Made by a program: the position numbers and the translations under genes. Positions 9,795 through 20,376 of a DNA stretch of 64,000 nt are shown piece by piece. The stretch comes from Pyropia haitanensis (taxonomy: Eukaryota; Rhodophyta; Bangiophyceae; Bangiales; Bangiaceae): assembly GCA_008729055.1 (NCBI GenBank), contig SDUX01000008.1:1178001-1242000 (forward strand), written 5' to 3'. How positions within the stretch are numbered: the stretch's first letter is position 1; each line of letters opens with the position of its first letter. Under the pieces are notes generated by a model. It was not told where the DNA came from. It saw only the letters and a list, made by a program, of their open reading frames with translations, and ran no database searches.

Positions 9795-10300
9795 CTCAAG
9801 TCCCCCCAATCTTGGGAAAGCCACTAGTTTGGGGCGTCCTGCCTCCACCCATTTAGCACTAAACTAACGCTGGGTGACCCATCATCGCAGATGGGTGACC
9901 CACCCCCCCCCCAACCCACCACCCCTGTCCCGCCCGCTTCCCACACTGAGTCCGCCTGGTGAGGGGGGGGGGTGCCGCAACCTGCTCAAGTCGACGGCCC
10001 GCCGCGCTGGCGACGTCCCGACCTCCCCCTCCGCACCAGACGGCCTCCGCCGGCCGGGCGTGGACGCACCTGGCAGCTGCTGTCGCTGCTGCAGTGCTCG
10101 CCGCTGCGGCTGCCGCACTCGCCGCGTCGTGGGGACGCCCCGCCGCCAGCTGCTGTCCCCGTTACCGCCCCTGCCCTTTTGTTCCACTTTTGTGGGTGTC
10201 GGTGGTGGTTTGGCCGCTTTCCCCCTCTCACCCCCCTCCCGCCACCCCCTCCGCGCACCGCAACGGGCCGCCGCTGAACCCCCCCCCCCCTTCGCCCGTC
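9795..10300 (+). promoter_or_regulatory. Upstream region of the GID9/MAEA gene
   Basis: C-rich leader-like DNA between the retrotransposon and the next ATG. An 11-bp direct repeat, tgggtgaccca, lies at 9871-9881 and 9892-9902. A ccaat sequence sits near 9808, 14 bases right of the element end. No TATA box is evident. Confidence 0.35.
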
Positions 10301-10500
10301 ATGGAGCTGGAGCACTCGCTGCTAAAAGTGCCCGTTGAAGAGCTCCAGCGGGGCTTCCGGTCCACCAAGCGGCGCGTCGACCGGGAGCTCGACGCGGTCA
10401 TTGACTTGCTCGTCAAGGCCGGCCGCGCGCTGCCGCCGCCTCCCTCCCCGACCCCGGCGGGCGTGCCGGCGTCGGCAGCCGGCACGGCGGCGGCGGGCCG

Positions 10501-10533
<33 letters not shown>

Positions 10534-11764
10534 AGGGGCGGCGGGCGGGGCGGCGGCCGTCGGCGCTACCCCCCTCCCCGCCCCCCCACCGCAGCCACGG
10601 CCATCGGCAGCGCAGGCGGCGGCGGCCACCGCCGCCGCCGCCTCCCTGCGGACGGCCGTGGAGCGGCTGCGGGCGCTGTCCCCCCGGCTGGCCGACGCGG
10701 CCGCGACGGCGGCGGCGACGGCGGTGACGCTCGAGCGGCGGCTGGTGCACATCACCGCGCCCGCGGCGGCGGCGCCCAAGCACGGCCCGCGGCGGCCGCA
10801 AAACAGCGTCACCTGCGTCGTGCCGACCGCCGAGGTCGCCGCCCGCCGCACCTGGGAGCGCCTCCGCCTCGCCCGCTTCACCGTCGACTACCTCGTCCGC
10901 CGCGGCCGGCCGGCGCTGGCGGCGCGGCTCGCCGCCGACGCGGGTGTGCGGTGGCTCGTGGACCTGGACGTGCACGCCAAGGCGCGGGCCATCCTCGACG
11001 CGCTCGGCCGGCGGGACCCGCAGCCGCTGCTCGACTGGTGCGCGACCAACGAGCGGCGGCTGATCAAGAGCGAGTCGATGCTCGAGCTCCGCGCCCGCAC
11101 GCAGGTGTTTGTCGAGCTGGTCCGCGCGCAGGCCAACACCGCGGCGATTGCGTATGCGAAGAAGCACATCGCGCCGGGGTGCCTGCCGCACTCGGTGCCG
11201 CGGCTGCTGCGGACGATGGCGCTGCTGGCGATGCCGCCAGACACGCGCGTCGCGCCCTACGCCGAGATGTACGCGCCTGAGCGGTGGCGGGAGCTGGCTG
11301 ACGCGTTCCGGGAAGACTACTACGCGCTCAACGGGCTCGCGCAGGTGCCGGTGCTGGAGACGGCCGTCAAGGCGGGCCTCGCGGCGCTCAAGACCCGCTA
11401 CTGTGCGGGCGAGCCCGCCGCGCCGCAGGTTCTCGCTGGTGACGGCGTGACGCTGGTGCGCGAGAACGTGGACTGCCCGACGTGCAACGAGCCGTACCGG
11501 TCGCTCGCGGCGGAGCTGCCCTACGCGTTCCACCTCCACTCGTCGCTGGTGTGCGCGCTCAGCCGGCGGCCGATGGACGATGACAACCTGCCGCTGATGC
11601 TGCCCAACGGGAACGTGTACTCGCACTTGGCCATCTCCATGGCCGCCATGCGCGGCAAGGGCATCTTTACCGACCCGCGGACGGGGGACAAGTACGAGTA
11701 CCCGCAGACTACCGACGATGCGCGTGGCGCTCGGGACCGCATCCGCCGCGTGTACGTCATGTAA
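10301..11764 (+). CDS. MAEA: GID/CTLH E3 ubiquitin-ligase subunit MAEA/GID9
   Basis: 487 residues, single exon. Family knowledge: MAEA (yeast Gid9/Fyv10) pairs with RMND5/Gid2 as the RING core of the CTLH ubiquitin ligase. Visible here: the N-terminal LKVPVEELQRGFRSTKR motif typical of the family, an Ala-rich insertion (about residues 65-140), a LisH-like helix pair near 190, CTLH (residues about 225-275, RRDPQPLLDWCATNERRL), CRA (MALLAMPPDTRVAPY), and the degenerate Gid-type RING from about residue 390 (VDCPTC ... SSLVCALSRRPMDDDNLPLMLPNGNVYS), ending in VYVM like animal homologues. The ATG at 10301 directly precedes the conserved N-terminus. The reading frame is unbroken. It is convergent with the clathrin gene, 379 bases away. 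Confidence 0.93.
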
Positions 11765-12143
11765 AAGAAAACCGCCCCAGCCGTAACGTACGGCTAGGGC
11801 ATCAGTGTGCCTGGCTGTGGCTCGCGTTCCGAGAACGACCCCGTGTGGTGGGAGTTCTGCGAGGTCCGCACCTCGTATGGTGATGGTACTTTTTGTGAAC
11901 TCAATCCGGGCGAAGTATGTGCGCGATGCACAGGCGGCACCGCGTCGTGGACGACACAGGCTTTGCGTGCTCGCGCGACCAGTGCAGTCCAAAAGGTCAA
12001 GGGAAGGAGAATGTCGAGTTCAAAAAAACACAAGAGAAGAGAAAGTACAGGGCGAGACCCAGCCCGGCGCAGCCAATGCCTGCCTGCCTGCTGGTCCCGA
12101 CAAAAGGTTCATCGCAAGTGGGGCTGCCCAGCCCGCGGCCAGC
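11765..12143. other. Convergent 3' intergenic region between MAEA and clathrin
   Basis: AT-richer than its surroundings. It holds a strong hairpin (11774-11800) and an A-rich stretch near 12020-12050. No gene seen. Confidence 0.5.
11774..11800 (+). terminator. Hairpin just after the MAEA stop
   Basis: Two 12-base arms pair at 11 of 12 positions around a 3-base loop (gccccagccgta / tacggctagggc), starting 10 bases after the stop codon. It could mark 3'-end formation or stabilise the mRNA. That role is inferred, since eukaryotic pol II genes do not use intrinsic terminators. Confidence 0.4.
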
Positions 12144-15100
12144 TCAGTTCCACCCAATCATTAGCGGTCCGCCGCCGCCCGCACTGGCGGCACCACCAAA
12201 GCCGGCGCCGCCCGCAAAGCCGCCCCCGTTCTGGTGGTACGTCAGCATCAGCGGCTGGTGCTGCGGCGCCAGGCCGTGTAGCAGCACGGACACGTCGTCG
12301 GTGATTTCCTCGCGCGCCTCGCGCTCGGCCTCCTCTTCCGCCTCCCGCTCCTGCACCCGCTCGTTGGTCAGGGACGTCAGGCGGGCGCCGGCGTCGGCCA
12401 CTGCCTGGATAACCGCCGGAGTGACCCACGGCATGCAGCCCGTGGACCACCCCACCTCCACAGCAATGTCCGCACTGAGCCAGCCCCAGCACGCGTAGAG
12501 CAGGGCGGTCAGGCACTCGCGCTTGCCACCCGTGGCGTAGCGCCAGGCAATGCGCTCCGCCAGCTCCTCGTCTTTGCTGACCGCCACCACCGAAATAGCG
12601 TCCGCGTCAAGGCCGTCGCGGTCGGCCAGCTCCATGGCCCGCTCGTGCTGGCCAATCTTGCCCCAAACGCGCCCAGCAATGCGCCGCATCTCGAGCAGCG
12701 GGTGCGTCTCGAGGCGCGCAGCCAGGCCACGGGCGTCAAAGTCATCAAAGTTCTCCACCGACGCACGCAGGCCGTCCACGTTTTCCTCCGCCTCAAACAC
12801 CTCGTTGACCGCCCGGTTCACGTCGGGGGCGTTGCTGTCTGCCTGGACGCGAAGGAGCCACGGCACCACCAGCGGGAGCGCGCCAAGTTCGCCCAACACA
12901 TCCGGCCGGGCCTGCCGCAGTTGACGCACCGCACGGGAGCTGTCCACGCGGACTGCAAGCGCGCTCATGACCGGCCCCAGCTCGGTCGGCTCCTGTGCTA
13001 TCACAAAGTCGATGGACTGGTGCATGACCTCCAGCGACCCAACCTTGCCCAGCAAATCCAGGAACATGCCCCGCTCGTACGCCGACTCGCTGTGCGCCAT
13101 CACCGTCCGTGCCGCTGTGTCGAATTCCTTGTCCAGCGTCTGGAGATACGCCACCTCGGCCCACAAGAGGCACGCCTCTGCGGCCACAGCTACGCGGCTT
13201 GGTCGAATACGTCCGTGCCACAGGCGACAATGGTCCATGAGCCCATCCGGGCGATACCGTGCCAGCAGGACGCCCAGCTCCGTAAAGAGCGCCGCGTGCG
13301 CCCGGTCGTGCGTAAGCGCCGCCTCCAGAAGGTCAAGCAGCGCAGCATAGTGACCCCACGTCTCGTACTCCTCAACAACGTCTGCCAGCTCCGCCTCATC
13401 AATGACCAGGTGCAAGCAGCACACGTGTGCCAAGCGCAGGAGCTTCTCGGCGCTGCTGTCTGCCGTCGCCTTTCGTCTTGCGCGCTTGCCGCCGACGGTA
13501 CCGTCGTCGCCATCCAGAAGCTTGACATTGCCCAGGACACCGGCAGACGGTGCGGGAGCCGCGGCTGGCGCAGCAGAGCTGTCCACGACGGCCCCACCTC
13601 TGGCCAAGGACGACGGCCCAGTCTTTGCGCGTTTGGCCGATGAGCGCACAATCGCCAGCTCTGCGTGGTCCAGGCACGCAAACCCAACCAGACGCCATGT
13701 CGGTACCCGGTCCGCGTGCCGCGCAGCGGCCACCGCCTCGGTGAAACGGCACAGGCGCACCAGCACCTTGGCTAGCTTGTGCCACACTGACACGTGCGCG
13801 TACAGCATGCGTGCCGCCTCCCAAATCGATCGCGAACTGCTGTTGGGCTGGGGCAGCGTCGATGCGTCGGACGCAGCCACTGCTTCGTCCCGCAACCTGT
13901 CGCCGCGCGCCATACACCTGTCCCCAACGTCCTCGACCTCGGCCGCTTGGCGGCCACCAAGGAAGGACTCCACGTCGGTCAGCCGCTCCAGCCAGCACAA
14001 AGCAAACAGCAGCTCCGAGTCCACACCCGCTCGCGCCAGGTCGCCACCCACAGTGCCGCCACCCTCGGCGGTGCGGCGCTTGCGCCACAGCACCTTGCGG
14101 GCGACGGTGCAAAACTTGAGCACTGCCTTCCAGTCTGCCAACACCGATTCCTCCTCGTTCTCGCGACTGGCACGGACGACAAGGGCGTGCTCCTCCCAGG
14201 CGTTCTCCCCACGGAGCAGGCTGGTGATGCCATCCGCAATGACGCCGCTTTCCAGTTGCGCGACGCCCAGCCGACGCCACACGCTGGGGTCGTTGACACG
14301 CAGAGCAAAGTCGGTCGCCCGGTTCCAGTCCTTGAGGTGGTCGAGCAGTACCCCGAGCGCCTCGTCCAGCTGGTCGAACTTTTGATAGATAATGTACGCC
14401 GCCTCGTAGTGCTCTGCGGCAACACAGGCCGGTGCAATGTCCTTCCCGTCGTAGTTGTCCAGCCGCCGCACGTACTCCAGCACCCGCTCGGGCGCCGCCT
14501 TGATGGACGTGAGGATGAGCAGATTTTGGAGGTTGGCGTTTCGGGAAAAGGCAGTGTTGGACGTCGCCAATACCAGCTGCTCCAGGAGCTCGATGAGAAC
14601 GTCTGGCAGATCCGCCACCAGAAACGCCTTGACCGCCGCAGACACCAGCTCAGGCCGCACGCACGACGGCAGCGCGGTCGACTTGACCTGCGTGATGACC
14701 AACTTGCGGAAGGGGTTGCCCTCCTCAAGAACCTTGGCCCACAGGGCCGTGTCCCCCCGGTCCACCAGGTACGCCGCCTGCTCTCGAAAGAGGGAGTTAT
14801 CGTTTGTTACGGCCAGCAGCTCGTCGTCGCACTGGCCACGGCTGTACGCAATGACAGCCAGGCTGGGCTCCCGCTTGGCACAAAAGCGCCCCAGCTCGCG
14901 CGCATCGTAGAACTGATTCGTCTCAAGGAAGTGCTTGGCATTGCCGCGAGCGTCAACATAACACTTGCCCAGCGCCGTGTGCACCGGCGCGTCGGTGCTG
15001 CCGTCTGCAACACGCGCCTCCAGGAAGGGCAGCAACATCTTAACCCGGCCGCGACTCTCTATCGCCGCCACCAGCGGCTCAACCGGTACCATGTTCTTCA

Positions 15101-17927
15101 CAGACATGACCATCCGCTGCACGTCCGCCTCGGTCGCCGCATCCAGGTCCATCAGCGCACCCACCACGTCGGGACACCGCAGCGGGTTCACGCGGGACAC
15201 GAATGCATCCACAAACTTGCGCTGGCCCGTCTTGACGAGGTGCGACACCAGCTGCGGAATAAAGTCAAAGCGGTCGCACACGTTGACCAGCGGCCGCGGG
15301 TCCGTCGCCTTGGCCGCAATGATGTAGTCCCGGATACGGACCGGGTCATAGTGGTCGCTCATACGAGTGACACGCTCGGCGGCGGCCCAATCCTTGCGAT
15401 CGCAGGCCAGCTCGATGAATCGCGAGTGGGCCTCAGGCTCGTCAGTAGTGTCAATGATGGCGCGCAGGTAGTAGAACAGCGCGTCCTCGGCCTTCTTCAG
15501 TGCGTCAAAGATACGCATCACCGTCCGCGCGCCGCCCATGGACTCAGTGTACTTGGCGGCAATGGTAACGCACAGCCGCAGGTTGCCACGGGCGTCTGCC
15601 CGCAGCAGCTCTTGCATCACCTCGGCACGGTCGCCCTCGGCAATCGTCGCGAAATAGTGGACAATAAACTCCCCGTTCAGCACGTGCGTGTTCGTGATGA
15701 CACGCTTGACATCAGCCAAGTCGGTGAACAGCTCCAGCGCGTGCTGAAAGAGGCCCGCACGCTCGCACAGAATACCAATGCGGCCAGTCTCAAACTTGTG
15801 CCACACGTCCTGCGACAGGATGGCGTCTGCAAGCTGCGGCGCGTTGGTCAAGCAGGTTGCAAGCACCTTGGTTTGGACCTTGCACTCCGCCTCGTCCTCA
15901 TCCTTCAGGGCGTCCAGCGCGTACGACACCGCTTCCTGTAGCATGCCACGGTTGAGGAACATGTTGACCATGTTGTTCACCTCCACAACATCGACCTTCT
16001 TCTTGACGCCTTCAGCAAGCACCAAAGCGTTGCTCGCAGAGCTGTTGGCAACCTCCAGTGCCGCCTTCGGATCGATGGCCGCGGTCATCTCAGCAAGCTC
16101 CATAGCGGTCACGCGCATACCCACCTTCTTGGCATAGTGGGCCACCTTGCTCGCCTGCCCTGCCTCCACCATGCACGAGATAACCTTGGCGTGCGCGCCA
16201 CACTTGATGTATACACCCAGCGCAAGGGACGCCGACGTGGGCCGGAGAGCGTCCCCAAGCGTCTCGGTGCAGGCCAGTTTGTCCTCGCGGAGCCACTTCT
16301 CCAGCAGCCCCAGCTTCCCCGTGGACGCCAGCTGCTCCGTCAATGCCACCGTTTCGTCCGCGTTCAGCGCGCCCCGGGACAGCAGCGTCTGGAAGTAGAT
16401 GAGGATGGGGGGTACGCCTTCTTCATCATCCGCTTCCGCACGGCGGAACCGCATGATCGTGTCTGCAGAGCGGAGCACCCCGCCAGGAGACTCGGAAGCG
16501 ATGATGGCCGCCTCACGCCAGTCGCCATCGTCCATCGCGTCCTCAAACTTATCCACAAAAAAGTTGTCCGCCCCACCAAAGCCGTTACGGGACGCCAGCA
16601 GCGCCCCCAGTGGCGGATCCCGCAGGGTGCGCAGCACGTAGCGGATGATGGCATCGGGTGCCACCGCAAAGAGGAGCACATCTCCTGCGCGATTGAGCGC
16701 CATGATGCCGCCGGACGCGCGATGCGGGGTCGACGCAAACGGCGTGGTCGTCGAGATGCGGTTCATGTAAACGCACGCGCCAGTAGTCAGCTCATACACA
16801 TGTGCATAGCCGCCGCGAGTAACCAGGTGCACCACAGTGGGGTACTTGACGCTAACGTGTAGGCCAATGGGGAAGTCGCCAGCCATCTCCGGGGGATGAA
16901 AGATCTCCGAGGCCACCTTTTCAAAGGGCGGGGAACCAGCTGGCTTTGTCTCCGCCCCCACCTCCACGACATGCAGCTTGGGAGGCACCCCCTCAGCCCC
17001 GGCAGCACCCGCAGGCTTGGGTGACGCCGCGAAGAGGAAGAGCGTCGACTTGACACCCTCAATGGGGACAGCCGCAAACGCCACCGAGTGGCCGTCCAAC
17101 ACCTGAGACAGCTGCTTGGTCGTAGAAAAGAGCTGGATGCGGCCCGCTACACCCTGACCACTGGGCGCCGGGCTCAGGCCCACAATGGCCAGCCATGTAA
17201 GGGAGGGATCCGCCTTGTAGCTCACAATCTGGCACCCCGCCAGCGTCGCGTGCCGGTCAAACACCATCTCTGGTGGCGTGGCCTGGCCAGCCGACCCCGA
17301 ACCCGCATCCGCAGCGTCATCTGGGGGGGCCGTCCAGTGAAAGACGCTCGTAGCGGTCACCAGCGCCAGCACATCCGAGTTGATCCACGCCCAAAAGACA
17401 ACGGGCTCGGCCAGCGGGGGGGACCGTGCGAGCGTGGCTTTGCGGGTCCAGTGAAATAGCTGCAGCCCAGCGGGGGACCGGAGCGCCAGCACCGGTCGGG
17501 ACGGGTTCATGAGAGCCGCCTCGGCCACGATGGGGCGCCGGACGGGCCGCTCTGGTGCAGAGGTGTCCAGGACAACCAGTGCCGGCTTAGGAGCCGCCTC
17601 GCGGACGACAATGTACCGGTCAGATGAGAGCGTCGCGGTCGCGGACGTCAACGATGCCGGGCTGACCCCGACTGAGAGCATCTATATGGACAAGCAGGCG
17701 TCGTGGGCAAACAGAAGCGGGGTCCACCGAGCGACACGTGAATCGACGAGGACGCAGCAGCGGCGCGTTAGATCATCCCGACACATCACGCACGAATCCC
17801 TCTGCACAAACCAGAGGGAAGAGAGGGGAAAACGAGCACAAACGGGGTGGACCGACCGACATACCGAGAACGCCTGTTTCAGCTTCACGGGCGGTGCAAC
17901 AGCACCGCCATCATTGGACGACGCCAT
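12144..17927 (-). CDS. CLTC: Clathrin heavy chain (two exons)
   Basis: Structural subunit of the clathrin triskelion in endocytosis and trans-Golgi sorting. Exon 1 is 17927-17865 (21 residues, ending KLKQAFS), then a 183-bp phase-0 intron (GTATGT...ATATAG), then exon 2, 17681-12144. Joined, the N-terminus aligns without gaps to the family (P-V-K-L-K-Q in place of P-I-R-F-Q-E). Total about 1,866 residues, against about 1,675 in animals. Visible: the beta-propeller (SDRYIVVREA, FDRHATLAGCQIVSY, ACVYMNRISTTTPFAS), the linker, the CHCR leg repeats (NLLILTSIKAAPERVLEYVRRLDNYDG is split by conserved residues) and the C-terminal QPLMLT motif. An insertion near residues 1345-1405 (plus strand about 13470-13650), absent from animal chains, carries a basic cluster GGKRARRKAT. 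Single-exon models starting at 17681 would lack the first 21 residues. Confidence 0.95.
17682..17864 (-). other. Intron 1 of the clathrin heavy chain gene
   Basis: 183 bp, donor GTATGT, acceptor ATATAG, phase 0. Splicing restores the conserved N-terminal propeller strand with exactly the spacing found in animal clathrin. Confidence 0.85.
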
Positions 17928-18357
17928 CGAGGGTGGGTGCCTCAAACAGATAGCGTGAACATGCGCAGCCAAGAGCGCCAAGACAGTCCAGAGCCGAAGA
18001 GCGCCTACTAGGCAGTACGCGGCCTCGACTGGTGCGGGCTGCCACCCTCAGGACGGATGCGAGGAAGAAGACAGCAGAGTGTCAACGTCCAGCGCTTGAA
18101 CCGACATGGGGGGGCTAAGTCATATTTAACTACTGTACTCTGCTACCTGCTCACAGTAGACAGACGAAATTTCTTCGCCCTACAGCGGCCAACGTCCAGC
18201 CGCATTGGTTGATCCTCAGGGCTTGCGTGCAAGACGGTGTAGACAGGCGACCCCAGTGCTTGCCGTGCCACCAAGCGTGTGTTTCCTGTCGTTTTCTGCC
18301 GCCTGCTGTTCTCTGGCTTTTCTACTCTCGTCCGAGTCGCACTGCCACCCGTTGGGA
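17928..18357. promoter_or_regulatory. Divergent promoter of clathrin (-) and MDAR (+)
   Basis: AT-richer than its flanks. A TATA-like atatttaa lies at 18122-18129 and an inverted CCAAT box (attgg) at 18204-18208. The two ATGs point away from each other, so both promoters must lie here. Confidence 0.55.
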
Positions 18358-19854
18358 ATGCTTGCCGCCGCCCGGTCGCGCCTCTCTGCCACCCTTGTCG
18401 GCGGCCGCGGTCCCCTCCCCAGCGGCGACCGTGCGTCACCGTTTTCGTCTCCCACGACCCCGCTTACCGCTGCTCGCTACTGCCTGCCAGCCGCCTTGCA
18501 GCGCACCATGGCCACCTCCACTTTCAAGTATGTGATCCTGGGTGGCGGCAACGCCGCCGGCTACGCCGCCCGCGCATTTGCGGCCGATGGCGGCGCCGCC
18601 CCGGGATCGGTGTGCATGGTCAGCCGCGAGGAGGTCCTGCCCTATGAGCGGCCGGCCCTGTCCAAGGCGTTCCTGTTTGCCGACCCGCCGGCACGGCTGC
18701 CCGGCTTTCACACCAGTGTTGGCGGCGGCGGCGACCGCCAGGACGCGGCCTGGTACGAGTCCAAGGGCATTACCGTTAAGCTGGGCGCCGACGTCACCGC
18801 CGTGGACGTGGCGGCCAAGAAGCTGACGACCGCCTCGGGGGACACGGTTGTTGCGACTGACGCGCTGATCCTCGCGACGGGCTGCGAGGCTATCAAGCTC
18901 GCCCGCACCCCGGGGGCGGACCTCAAGGGCATCCACACGCTGCGCGAGTACGCGGACGGGTTGGAGCTGTACGATGGGCTCAAGGCGTGCGCGGGGAAGA
19001 AGGTGGTGGTCGTCGGCGGTGGGTACATTGGGATGGAGGTGGCGGCGGCGGCCAACCTGATGGGCTGTGACGTTACGATGCTCTTCCCCGAGGCCTCTGT
19101 CATGCCCCGCCTGTTTACGCCCGAAATTGCGGCGCACTATGAGGAGGCGTACAAAGCCAAGGGCGTGAAGCTGCTGAACGACGGGCGGCTGTGCGAGGCG
19201 TTCCTGGATGACGGCTCTGGGGCGGTCAAGGGTGTCATGTTTTGCAAGGAGCACGTCAAGGCGGAGATTGAGGGCCAGCTGGTGGTGGTTGGCGTTGGCG
19301 CCCGCCCCAACGTGGCCCTTGTTAAGGACCAGGGCCTCAAGACCGCGGAGGGGGGCCTCGTTGTGGACGGCTCCATGGCCACCTCTGCGCCCGGCGTGTA
19401 CGCTGTGGGGGACATTGCCGCCTTCCCGCTGCTGCTCGATGGCGGCGCGCTGACGCGCAGCGAGCACGTTGCGCACGCGCGCTCGTCTGCGGCGCAGGCG
19501 GTGGCGGCGGCGCTGGGCAAGTCGCCCGCCCCGTACGACTACACCCCCTTCTTTTACTCGCGGGTGTTTGGGTTTAGCTGGAAGTTTTACGGCTTCAACC
19601 GGGGCACCAGCGTGACGGTAGGCGACTTTGCGCCGACGCTCGCGACCGTGTGGGTGGACGGCGGCAAGGCGGTGGGGGTGTTTATGGAGAGCCCCTCGGA
19701 CGAGCAGACGGCGGCGATGCAGGCCATGGCGCGGGCGCAGCCGGCGGTGGAGCTGGCGGCGCTCCAAAAGCTGGTCGACGGCAAGGATGCCGCCGCGCTC
19801 ATCTCGGCGGTGGAGGCGGCGACCAAGGCAGCGGGGGCGCAGGCCAACCTGTAG
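18358..19854 (+). CDS. MDAR: Monodehydroascorbate reductase, with possible organelle presequence
   Basis: FAD enzyme that regenerates ascorbate from its radical with NAD(P)H (ascorbate-glutathione cycle). Visible: the N-terminal FAD Rossmann motif YVILGGGNAAGYAAR (about residue 58), the family motif YERPALSKAFL, the NAD(P)H-binding motif KVVVVGGGYIGMEVAA (about residue 214) and the second FAD motif GVYAVGDIAAFP, then the C-terminal domain with FGFSWKFYGFNRG. Single exon, no frame breaks. Two starts are plausible. The ATG at 18358 adds 50 residues rich in Arg, Ser and Ala with almost no acids (MLAAARSRLSATLV), like a mitochondrial or plastid presequence. The ATG at 18508 sits in a much better context (caccATGg) and starts right at the enzyme. 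Plant MDARs are known to use alternative starts for dual targeting. Confidence 0.93.
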   Translation: MLAAARSRLSATLVGGRGPLPSGDRASPFSSPTTPLTAARYCLPAALQRTMATSTFKYVILGGGNAAGYAARAFAADGGAAPGSVCMVSREEVLPYERPALSKAFLFADPPARLPGFHTSVGGGGDRQDAAWYESKGITVKLGADVTAVDVAAKKLTTASGDTVVATDALILATGCEAIKLARTPGADLKGIHTLREYADGLELYDGLKACAGKKVVVVGGGYIGMEVAAAANLMGCDVTMLFPEASVMPRLFTPEIAAHYEEAYKAKGVKLLNDGRLCEAFLDDGSGAVKGVMFCKEHVKAEIEGQLVVVGVGARPNVALVKDQGLKTAEGGLVVDGSMATSAPGVYAVGDIAAFPLLLDGGALTRSEHVAHARSSAAQAVAAALGKSPAPYDYTPFFYSRVFGFSWKFYGFNRGTSVTVGDFAPTLATVWVDGGKAVGVFMESPSDEQTAAMQAMARAQPAVELAALQKLVDGKDAAALISAVEAATKAAGAQANL

Positions 19855-20009
19855 TGTGCCCCCGCTGCTCTGACTGGGACAGTGTGGCCGCACGGGGCGC
19901 CATGCGGCTCGCATGTTTGTGGGCGTGTACGTGGCGCCTTTGTGGACGGCGTGGGCGGTGTGGTTCGTTCTTGTGTCTCCAGTCCCCCCTGTCTTGTTTG
20001 TTGTGTGCA

Positions 20010-20376
20010 GGGTACCTGTGTTGTATATGTTCCATGGACGAACACCATGTTCATGGTGTGTGTGTAGGGTACCTGTGCTGCATATGTTCCGTGGGCGGAG
20101 AGAACCCTGACCACCTCTTCATCTGTAGCTTGACCCTCGCATGGCCCGCGCACCGTTGCTACATTGTGCACGTTCCATGGACGGCCAATAGCCGGGAGAG
20201 GGCGGTGGCGGTCGCAGCGACGACCAAGACGGCGGCGACAACGATGACCATCACGACCATGACGCTGGTTCCATGGTGTGTGTTTGGGGTTCCTGTCATG
20301 TGTATGGCTGAAGTAAACGCTGACCACTTCTCCACCCGCAGCTTAACGCCCGTGCAGCTCGCGCACCGTTGGCAGC
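20010..20376 (+). repeat. Diverged direct repeats
   Basis: A unit beginning gggtacctgtgttgtatatg occurs near 20010 and again (gggtacctgtgctgcatatg) near 20068. A longer unit, ctgaccac(c/t)tct...cgcgcaccgttg, occurs near 20108-20158 and 20318-20372 at roughly 75-80% identity by eye. Between them lies attgtgcacgttccatggac, related to the first unit. It looks like an old tandem array or the remains of a mobile element. Confidence 0.5.

Noticed and set aside
16137..16862. Open frames antisense to the clathrin gene, here and elsewhere along 12600-15950
   Set aside because: Shadows of a highly conserved coding strand; no independent signals.
18436..19914. 492-codon frame antisense to MDAR
   Set aside because: Shadow frame; MDAR on the other strand is unambiguous.
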